DNA from: Myroides guanonis
GTDB taxonomy: Bacteria > Bacteroidota > Bacteroidia > Flavobacteriales > Flavobacteriaceae
DNA length: 64,000 nt
NCBI RefSeq assembly: GCF_900114085.1
Contig: NZ_FORU01000005.1
Coordinates: forward strand, 1-64,000
Direction: 5' to 3'
The translations under genes and the position numbers were made by a program. The notes under the pieces are model-generated. The model was not told where the DNA came from. It ran no database searches and saw nothing but the letters and a program-made list of their open reading frames with translations. Positions 59,023 to 64,000 of the stretch are shown piece by piece. Within the stretch, counting starts at the first letter, position 1, and the number at the start of each line of letters is the position of its first letter.

Positions 59023-59898
59023 ATGCGTGAAATTACAGTTTTAAATATTGATGAATTAAATCAGAACAGCTTTCAAGGTGATTTTTATGCTAGTACTTTG
59101 ACAGTTCATTTGAAACAAAATCACGCACGTATAGAAAAACCGCATAGACATAATTTTTATGCTTTATTTTTATTTACCCGAGGTACTGGGGTGCATGAAA
59201 TAGATTTTAATAAATATGAGGTGAAGTCTGGGAGTGTTTTTTTATTATCACCAGGACAGACTCATAGTTGGGAGTTGTCTGATGATTCAGAGGGCTTTGT
59301 GTTCTTTCATACTCAGGAATTTATAGATCTATTTTATGTTAGGGAGTTTTTGAGAGAATACCCTATTTTTAGGACTACTTTTTATGGAAATTGTATTCAA
59401 ACTTCTAATGATTTTTACAATGTTGTTTTTAAACTGTTTACTAAAATAGAGGAAGAGTCAAATAATTCGTTGTGGAAGAAGGACTCTCTAATTGCAAGTA
59501 CAATCTTGCAATTGTATATCGTTTTAAATCGGTATGTATTAGAGAAAGGGGGAGATGTTAAAAGTCAAGGTAGTGCATATGGTGTATTGTTACAAAAATT
59601 GGAGGATTTAGTTGAATTGAATTATAGAAAGCAAAAATCAGCTTCTTTTTATGCTGATAAAATGACTATAACGACAAAACATCTAAATCGTGTATGTATG
59701 GAGTTGGTTGGAAAGACTACTACGTCTATTGTATTAGATAGGGTTATTTTAGAAGCTAAAAGATTATTGCTTTATACTGGTAAAACTTTTACGGAAATTT
59801 CTACTGAATTAGGATATGAAGACTATTCGTATTTTTCCAGAGTGTTTAAAAAAACTGTTGGAGAGACCCCAAAGCAGTTTATGAAGAGATATAAATAA
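59023..59898 (+). CDS. AraC-family transcriptional regulator
   Basis: I start at ATG 59023, because a promoter sits just upstream; the longer frame from 58885 includes it. The 291-residue protein has an N-terminal cupin sensor (KPHRHNFYALFLFTRGTGVH, about 40-60; KSGSVFLLSPGQTHSWELSD) and a C-terminal AraC double helix-turn-helix (KMTITTKHLNRVCMELVGKT; ISTELGYEDYSYFSRVFKKT). It likely senses a small molecule. The target genes are unknown. A palindromic terminator directly follows. Confidence 0.9.
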   Translation: MREITVLNIDELNQNSFQGDFYASTLTVHLKQNHARIEKPHRHNFYALFLFTRGTGVHEIDFNKYEVKSGSVFLLSPGQTHSWELSDDSEGFVFFHTQEFIDLFYVREFLREYPIFRTTFYGNCIQTSNDFYNVVFKLFTKIEEESNNSLWKKDSLIASTILQLYIVLNRYVLEKGGDVKSQGSAYGVLLQKLEDLVELNYRKQKSASFYADKMTITTKHLNRVCMELVGKTTTSIVLDRVILEAKRLLLYTGKTFTEISTELGYEDYSYFSRVFKKTVGETPKQFMKRYK

Positions 59899-59925
59899 AA
59901 AAGACGTCTTGAAGACGTCTTTTTT
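59898..59925 (+). terminator. Terminator of the AraC-type gene
   Basis: AAAAAGACGTCTT and AAGACGTCTTTTT form a near-continuous palindrome right after the stop codon, with a T-run. Confidence 0.85.
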
Positions 59926-59931
59926 ATTGTG

Positions 59932-60002
59932 CACGGGTGGAGGGATTCGAACCCCCATCAACGGTTTTGGAGACCGCTATTCTACCCTTGAACTACACCC
60001 GT
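59932..60002 (-). tRNA. tRNA-Trp (CCA anticodon)
   Basis: On the minus strand the acceptor stem ACGGGTG/CACCCGT, D-arm GTTC/GAAT, anticodon stem GCGGT/ACCGT with loop CTCCAAA (anticodon CCA) and T-arm GGGGGTTCGAAT can be drawn. The 3' CCA is not encoded. Single copy between the AraC terminator and the DUF983 gene. Confidence 0.95.
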
Positions 60003-60048
60003 AACTGTTTTAAGTGGCGCAAATATAAGAAACTTTATAGTATATAAA

Positions 60049-60399
60049 CTATTCTTTTTGGTAAAAAATATTCAGCCAAATTATACGGGATATTCTGTAA
60101 TTAAAAGTAAATAGAAGAAATGCAATTATTGTGATGGCAATGAACATATTAAGTACAGATATGTTGAAAAGTAATCCAATTACCATCACAGCGACCATTT
60201 GAGCGACTGTCAAAGCATAGCTTACATACATTGCACCAAAGTAAAATCCAGTTTCTCTATGAAAGTTGTAATGACATTCAGAGCAAGTGTTTTTCATCTT
60301 GGGTAATCTGAACAAAAAGATGTTTCCTTTATCGTAAAAAAGTTTGGTTTTACCACAATTGGGGCAATTACCGCCGATTATTTTTTTCAAAAAAGACAT
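60049..60399 (-). CDS. DUF983 membrane protein with zinc-ribbon start
   Basis: The 116-residue protein begins with a zinc-ribbon-like module (CPNCGKTKLFYDKG and NTCSECHYNFHRETGFY, four Cys) followed by two membrane helices (SYALTVAQMVAVMVIGLLF and LNMFIAITIIAFLLFTF). This is the DUF983 family, found widely in Bacteroidota and Proteobacteria with no known role. The gene is downstream of tRNA-Trp on the same strand but has its own start region. Confidence 0.9.
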   Translation of the reverse strand: MSFLKKIIGGNCPNCGKTKLFYDKGNIFLFRLPKMKNTCSECHYNFHRETGFYFGAMYVSYALTVAQMVAVMVIGLLFNISVLNMFIAITIIAFLLFTFNYRISRIIWLNIFYQKE

Positions 60400-60492
60400 A
60401 TTGTTATTTTTTTACAAATTTCGACAAAAATAATCAATTACAGAGGGACAATTGGGTGCAATTTTGGTACTATTGAGACATTATTGTATATG

Positions 60493-60532
60493 AATCAAAT
60501 AGGAGGTATCAAAAAATACCTCCTATTTGATT
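60493..60532. repeat. 17-bp perfect hairpin (first of a pair)
   Basis: Arms 60493-60509 and 60516-60532 are exact reverse complements with a six-base A-rich loop. No T-run follows on either strand, so a terminator role is uncertain. Confidence 0.8.
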
Positions 60533-60550
60533 GTAATGCTAAAGTTGAAT

Positions 60551-60585
60551 TAATAACTACAAGTTATTATAACTTGTAGTTATTA
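60551..60585. repeat. 17-bp perfect inverted repeat (second of a pair)
   Basis: Arms 60551-60567 and 60569-60585 are exact reverse complements around a single T. It lies 24 bp from the end of the 60609 gene and 18 bp from the first hairpin. No T-run follows. Confidence 0.8.
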
Positions 60586-60608
60586 AGCAGTTTCTTTTAG
60601 GTGAAGTC

Positions 60609-60998
60609 TTAACGATTACAATTGGCGGTCCATACTTTACCGTCTTTGGTATAAGCAATAATTAATTTGCTTGCATCAATACGGATTAAATGAGCTTCGT
60701 CGGAACCGATATTAATAACTCCGCTATCTCCATCTTTTTCGAATTGAATACCTGTTAAATCTGGAATTTTATCTGAAAAGATAAAATTGTAATTTTTACC
60801 TACTTTAATTACTTCGACACTTCCATCGTCTTTATTTACTGTCATGTCTGAGTCTGCATATGAAATGCTTCCTTTATATTTTCCGACGAATAAGTCATTG
60901 TTGGTCGGGTCGTCATCTTTGCTACATGATGCAAATACTAAAGCAGTTAGCATTACTACTCCTAAAAGTTTAAACATTGTTTTAAATGAATTTTTCAT
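60609..60998 (-). CDS. Small lipoprotein of unknown function
   Basis: The 129-residue protein has lipobox FASC (Cys25) with Ser-Lys-Asp-Asp spacer, the usual Bacteroidota lipoprotein export-type sequence after the Cys (SKDDDP). The mature part is a small beta-rich domain (KYKGSISYADSDMTVNKDDG; IRIDASKLIIAYTKDGKVWT). I do not recognise the family. It is isolated between hairpins and a 350-bp gap. Confidence 0.7.
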   Translation of the reverse strand: MKNSFKTMFKLLGVVMLTALVFASCSKDDDPTNNDLFVGKYKGSISYADSDMTVNKDDGSVEVIKVGKNYNFIFSDKIPDLTGIQFEKDGDSGVINIGSDEAHLIRIDASKLIIAYTKDGKVWTANCNR

Positions 60999-61348
60999 AA
61001 GTATATTTTTTTAGTTATAGTAAAGGTAATTCAAAAAATGTGCTAAATAATAATGATTAGTGTAAAAAAATATTGAAATAGCGTTGGTTAATGGGGTTTT
61101 GTTGGGTTTTTATTTTTAAAAACATACTATCGAAAAGAATTGGAGTAAAAGTGATTGTGTATTTTTTTCTCGTACTGTTGTTTTTTTACGGAAAAGTGAA
61201 TGTTTTTCTCTAAATGATATGTTTTGAATGGTGGAAATAGTATTTTATAGTGATTAGTGCTCTAATATGCCCTAATTAATTAATGTGCAATTTGCTTTAA
61301 TAGGATGTTGGTGTTTTTTGTACATTAGAAAAAAATAGAAATATAAAC
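60999..61348. other. 350-bp gap upstream of DUF1801 gene
   Basis: AT-rich, with no supported ORF, RNA or hairpin terminator. It should contain the promoters of the divergent lipoprotein and DUF1801 genes. No consensus TAnnTTTG box was recognised with confidence. Confidence 0.5.
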
Positions 61349-61768
61349 ATGGCGAAGAATAAAACTGAGGAGACACAAGAAGATGTTTTCAATTTTATTG
61401 AAAACTTTTGTAATAATGAACAAAAAAGAAAGGATGCGTTGGATCTAGTAGAATTTATGAAGAAGATTACTGGTTTTAAACCAAGAATGTGGGGGTCTAG
61501 TATTATAGGATTTGGTCATTATCATTATAAATATGCAAGTGGACACGAAGGTGACGCTCCTCTTATTGGTTTTTCTCCTCGAAAGACAGCAATTTCACTT
61601 TATGTTTTCACAGGGCTTGAAGAGCATAATCATTTGCTTGAAGGATTGGGGAAGTTTAAAAAAGGGAAAGCTTGTATTTATGTAAATAAGCTATCGGATA
61701 TTGATGAAGCTGTATTAGAGAAACTGATTAGAACTACTATTGATTATTTACATAAAGTGTATTCTTAG
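61349..61768 (+). CDS. DUF1801 protein (YdhG-like)
   Basis: The 139-residue soluble protein shows the DUF1801 pattern: KRKDALDLVEFMKKITGFKP, MWGSSIIGFGHYHYKYASGH, the GFSPRKTAISLYVF strand and CIYVNKLSDIDEAVLEKLIR. The fold is small alpha/beta with unknown activity. It is 34 bp upstream of the unknown gene at 61803 and probably co-transcribed. Confidence 0.88.
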   Translation: MAKNKTEETQEDVFNFIENFCNNEQKRKDALDLVEFMKKITGFKPRMWGSSIIGFGHYHYKYASGHEGDAPLIGFSPRKTAISLYVFTGLEEHNHLLEGLGKFKKGKACIYVNKLSDIDEAVLEKLIRTTIDYLHKVYS

Positions 61769-61802
61769 GTTTTATGAAGAAGTTTTAATAATATTATTTA
61801 AT

Positions 61803-62342
61803 ATGATTCTCAATGAGTTGTTTTTGGAATTTAATAAATCTAAAGGAATAGTTGCAGTTGATGGAATTGCGTTTGGAATTTCATTACATGCGCAGGCTGT
61901 TGCTATTAGAAATTTAATAGGAGTGAAGGATGAGGCAGATAGAGCTTTGATGTTTTTGGTGGTAACTCCGTTAGATTTTAGCAGTTTCCTAAAAATGGTG
62001 ATACAGGATTTTAAACTACAGCTAGTGTTACAAAAAAGCAATGGAAATGTATGTTTTATGGAGCAAAACGAGGAGCTTCGAGATGACTTTAAGGTAGTGT
62101 TCTGCATTTTAGATGTAGTGGACTATGTGTACGCATTGCTGTATTCTTCTAGATGTTCAAGCTTGAATATAATAAAACTATCTTGTGTAGATGCGCCGAA
62201 AACAGTGACTCAATTTTGGAAATTAGTACGATTAGGGAAATTGATAAGAGAAACTTTATATGGAACATTTTATACTAATGACGTTGAGCAAAAGGAGGTT
62301 TTAGAGTCTTTAATTCGCAAGATAGATATTGAATTAGCATAG
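61803..62342 (+). CDS. Unknown protein next to DUF1801
   Basis: I start at the ATG at 61803, 34 bp after the DUF1801 stop; a longer frame from 61740 overlaps that gene. The 179-residue protein has no signal peptide. Hydrophobic stretches (ALMFLVVTPLDFSSFLKMV; VVFCILDVVDYVYALLYSS) alternate with charged segments, suggesting a helical soluble protein rather than a membrane one. No family recognised. The GC content and codon use look like its neighbours. Confidence 0.55.
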   Translation: MILNELFLEFNKSKGIVAVDGIAFGISLHAQAVAIRNLIGVKDEADRALMFLVVTPLDFSSFLKMVIQDFKLQLVLQKSNGNVCFMEQNEELRDDFKVVFCILDVVDYVYALLYSSRCSSLNIIKLSCVDAPKTVTQFWKLVRLGKLIRETLYGTFYTNDVEQKEVLESLIRKIDIELA

Positions 62343-62734
62343 TGTTGTTGTAGTTCTATTTTCGATTGTTTGTTTAAAATGATTTAATTTTTAAATCAAT
62401 TCTTCTGAAGGGGGATGTTCTCCGTTTTAAAAGCTAAGTCACTTCGGTTTTTCTATTTTGACCTGTTTAAAGGAAGGGTTTTTTGATGAGTGCATCTATA
62501 GTGCATCTATACTCCATCTATAGATTGAGGTGTTTTTATAGATACACTATAGATGGAGTATAGGTTGATTTTAGATAGATAACTACATTGATGTAGTTTG
62601 TAAATCAAAAAAAGTCAAAAATATGTTTGTTGTTTTGTTTAATTAGAAGATACTTATTTCAGGAATAATATCTAAAATATTAAAATCTATTTGCGTTACA
62701 AAACAGAGTTTGTTTGGAGATATGTTTTGCAGTT
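62343..62734. repeat. 392-bp repeat-rich intergenic region
   Basis: No ORF is supported. It contains TGCATCTATAG-type direct repeats (62491-62501 and 62502-62511), a 17-bp perfect inverted repeat (62507-62523 with 62547-62563, 23-bp spacer) and AACTACAT-TG-ATGTAGTT (62581-62598). These could be a transposon relic, an integration or protein-binding region, or an unrecognised RNA. Confidence 0.7.
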
Positions 62735-62929
62735 CTATTTGTCGTTATCGATGTTTAATATTTGGCTATATTCTTCGAAGCGATGTTCTCGAATAGGACG
62801 TATATATGGTTCTGTCTTGAAATAGAGGAGGAGGCATGGGCTAATTTTTTTGTAGCTATCAACAAATTCATATTTTATGAGTTCGCCATCATTAATACGT
62901 TGTTTTATTTTGTTGTGGTAAGGATACAT
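62735..62929 (-). CDS. Small conserved-looking protein of unknown function
   Basis: The 64-residue protein starts MYPYHNKIKQRINDGELIKY and continues with CLLLYFKTEPYIRPIREHRF and EEYSQILNIDN. The ordered mix of basic, aromatic and acidic residues with PIREHRF motif looks like a real small protein that I recall as a Bacteroidota hypothetical family, but I am not certain. It is flanked by the repeat region and by the tRNA terminator. It could be a spurious ORF. Confidence 0.5.
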   Translation of the reverse strand: MYPYHNKIKQRINDGELIKYEFVDSYKKISPCLLLYFKTEPYIRPIREHRFEEYSQILNIDNDK

Positions 62930-62985
62930 TGATAATAGTTTTATAAGCTAAATATAATAAAATTGGATTATAAGAGAGTGCTTAA

Positions 62986-63018
62986 TAAAAAAAGCACCTA
63001 CATTTCTGTAAGTGCTTT
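62986..63018 (-). terminator. Terminator of the tRNA unit
   Basis: An 11-12-bp stem (one mismatch) AAAGCAC-TACA is followed by seven T residues on the minus strand, directly after the first tRNA. Confidence 0.75.
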
Positions 63019-63021
63019 CTG

Positions 63022-63095
63022 TGGTCCCACCTGGGCTCGAACCAGGGACTTGCTGATTATGAGTCAGCTACTCTAACCAGCTGAGTTATAGGACC
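63022..63095 (-). tRNA. tRNA with CAT anticodon, copy 1 (probably tRNA-Met)
   Basis: On the minus strand: acceptor GGTCCTA pairing with TGGGACC, D-arm CTCA, anticodon stem GCTGA/TCAGC with loop CTCATAA (anticodon CAT), and T-arm CCTGG-TTCGAGC-CCAGG. The CAT anticodon fits elongator Met, but a lysidine-modified Ile tRNA cannot be ruled out by eye. CCA is not encoded. Identical to the next copy across the whole gene. Confidence 0.9.
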
Positions 63096-63128
63096 GGAGT
63101 TAAAAACGTTCTTTAAGAGTTACCTTAG

Positions 63129-63202
63129 TGGTCCCACCTGGGCTCGAACCAGGGACTTGCTGATTATGAGTCAGCTACTCTAACCAGCTGAGTTATAGGA
63201 CC
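63129..63202 (-). tRNA. tRNA with CAT anticodon, copy 2 (probably tRNA-Met)
   Basis: A second full copy, identical to 63022-63095 including the flanking CGG, 33 bp upstream on the same strand. Both probably come from one transcript ending at the terminator at 62986-63018. Recent tandem duplication is the simplest explanation. Confidence 0.9.
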
Positions 63203-63274
63203 GGTATTAAAGCGTTTTTAACGGTTGCAATATTACTGCGTTTTATTGGTTTATGCAAGCGTTCGAAAGAAAAC

Positions 63275-63676
63275 TTATTTAATTTCTTGACAAAGTTCAA
63301 TCAATACCCCATTTGTGCTTTTTGGATGTAAAAAACAAACCAATTTATTGTCAGCTCCTTTTTTGGGTTTTTCGTTTAGTATAATAAAACCTTCTTTTTG
63401 TAGTCGCTCCATTTCAGCTTCTATATCTTCTACGTCAAAAGCTATATGATGTATACCTTCTCCTTTTTTTTCAATGAATTTGGCAATGGGGCTCTCAGAG
63501 TTGGTGGCTTCTAATAATTCTATTTTATTAGGACCGCTCATGAAAAAAGAAGTTTTCACTCCTTCACTTTCAACTTCTTCTTCTTTGTAAGGAGGGGCTC
63601 CAAAAAGTTTTTCATAAATAGCATTTGCGCTTTCAATATCTTTAACGGCTATGCCGATATGTTCAATTTTTTTCAT
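63275..63676 (-). CDS. mce: Methylmalonyl-CoA epimerase
   Basis: The 133-residue VOC-family enzyme (ATG 63676; a longer frame adds ten residues) interconverts D- and L-methylmalonyl-CoA in the propionate/succinate route. Key motifs: KKIEHIGIAVKDIESANAIY at the N terminus (first metal His), KGEGIHHIAFDVEDIEAEME (His) and GVLIELCQEI (Glu). Length matches the family. It is divergent from rbfA; a TATATTTG box sits 27 bp upstream on the minus strand. Confidence 0.93.
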   Translation of the reverse strand: MKKIEHIGIAVKDIESANAIYEKLFGAPPYKEEEVESEGVKTSFFMSGPNKIELLEATNSESPIAKFIEKKGEGIHHIAFDVEDIEAEMERLQKEGFIILNEKPKKGADNKLVCFLHPKSTNGVLIELCQEIK

Positions 63677-63703
63677 TGTAATTGTACTATTATATATCAA
63701 AGG

Positions 63704-63711
63704 CAAATATA
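63704..63711 (-). promoter_or_regulatory. Candidate -7 box (TATATTTG) of mce
   Basis: On the minus strand TATATTTG lies 27 bp before the mce start codon. Confidence 0.5.
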
Positions 63712-63736
63712 AAAAACATTACAATCCAAAAAATTG

Positions 63737-63744
63737 TATTTTTG
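63737..63744 (+). promoter_or_regulatory. Candidate -7 box (TATTTTTG) of rbfA
   Basis: TATTTTTG lies 4 bp before the ATG at 63749, the same spacing as at the DUF6660 gene, so the transcript may be leaderless. Confidence 0.55.
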
Positions 63745-63748
63745 CAGT

Positions 63749-64000
63749 ATGGAAACGAATAGACAGAAAAAAATGGGAGCTTTATTGCAAAACGATCTAG
63801 TAGATATTTTGCAAGGTGAAGTACGTAAAAATGGAATTTCTAACTTGATTATTTCAGTATCTAAAGTTAGTGTAACCACCGACTTGGCAATCGCAAAAGT
63901 ATATTTAAGTATTTTTCCATCCGCTAAAGGTGGAGAATTGTTAAAAAGTATACAGTCGAATGCACCACTAATAAAACATGACTTAGCTCAGCGTGTAAAA
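63749..64000 (+). CDS. rbfA: Ribosome-binding factor A, N-terminal part
   Basis: The visible 84 residues start METNRQKKMGALLQNDLVDI and continue through NLIISVSKVSVTTDLAIAKV and the YLSIFPSAKGGELLKSIQSN region, the KH-like fold of RbfA. RbfA binds the 30S subunit and assists 16S rRNA 5' end maturation, especially in the cold. The gene runs off the right edge. It is divergent from mce, the usual arrangement in Flavobacteria. Confidence 0.95.
   Translation, partial: METNRQKKMGALLQNDLVDILQGEVRKNGISNLIISVSKVSVTTDLAIAKVYLSIFPSAKGGELLKSIQSNAPLIKHDLAQRVK

Noticed and set aside
59881..60002. Second tRNA next to tRNA-Trp
   Set aside because: Only one cloverleaf can be drawn; the neighbouring palindrome is the AraC terminator.
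62343..62734. CRISPR array in the repeat-rich gap
   Set aside because: The repeats are inverted or immediately adjacent and do not have regular unique spacers.

Overview
The window is AT-rich chromosomal DNA from a member of the Bacteroidota, most likely the family Flavobacteriaceae. The evidence is promoter-like TAnnTTTG (-7) boxes upstream of many genes, weak or absent Shine-Dalgarno sequences, a bacterial mevalonate branch next to a UbiA-type geranylgeranyl transferase, the flavobacterial heavy-metal RND protein fused to its outer-membrane factor, DUF5103, DUF983 and DUF6660 families, and a Bacteroidota-type curli (csg) cluster. Species cannot be fixed from sequence reading alone. No CRISPR array, prophage, rRNA operon or replication origin was seen; the only clear mobile DNA is the end of an IS3-like element at the left edge.

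Layout. 1-308: IS3-family end with a partial OrfA. 550-4030: small envelope or unknown genes and a BaiN-like flavoprotein. 4140-11474: isoprenoid block (mvaD, mevalonate kinase, UbiA-family prenyltransferase, ending with an RluB-type pseudouridine synthase), interrupted by an LpoB/COG3014 envelope operon and a CWC-DUF5522 fusion. 11673-17270: MlaF/MlaE lipid ABC pair, a glycosyltransferase and methyltransferase divergent from a flippase, and a KAS III enzyme. 17572-20928: small accessory genes (GNAT, lipocalin, SMR pump with Crp-type regulator, cytidylyltransferase, beta-barrel). 21118-27043: metal-efflux operon (DUF6660, CzcA-TolC fusion, CzcB). 27293-38396: mostly minus-strand housekeeping genes (CNNM/CorC, YceI, pirin, Crp, aminotransferase, rsmG on plus, pruA, apaG, DUF5103, methyltransferase, map).

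38530-45436 is the most distinctive region. A PAS-LuxR regulator is transcribed away from a curli-type amyloid cluster: a 31-unit CsgA, a CsgB-like subunit, a CsgE whose N-terminal half looks like the CsgH amyloid-inhibitor domain, CsgF, a CsgG carrying an extra C-terminal beta-barrel, and a large beta-propeller lipoprotein. A perfect 24-bp palindrome lies between the regulator and csgA, exactly 19 bp upstream of a TACTTTTG box, where a -33 element would normally sit. Together this reads as a regulator-controlled extracellular amyloid secretion system.

45508-64000: phosphoglycerate mutase, two convergent L,D-transpeptidases, a TonB-dependent receptor, a WG-repeat protein, a short-chain dehydrogenase, an AsmA-like protein, a pentapeptide-repeat protein, a ygiC/ygiB-type operon, a porin-like protein, an AraC regulator, tRNA-Trp, DUF983, small unknown genes, a repeat-rich gap, two identical CAT-anticodon tRNAs, methylmalonyl-CoA epimerase and the start of rbfA. 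Many convergent or terminal gene ends carry clear hairpin terminators.
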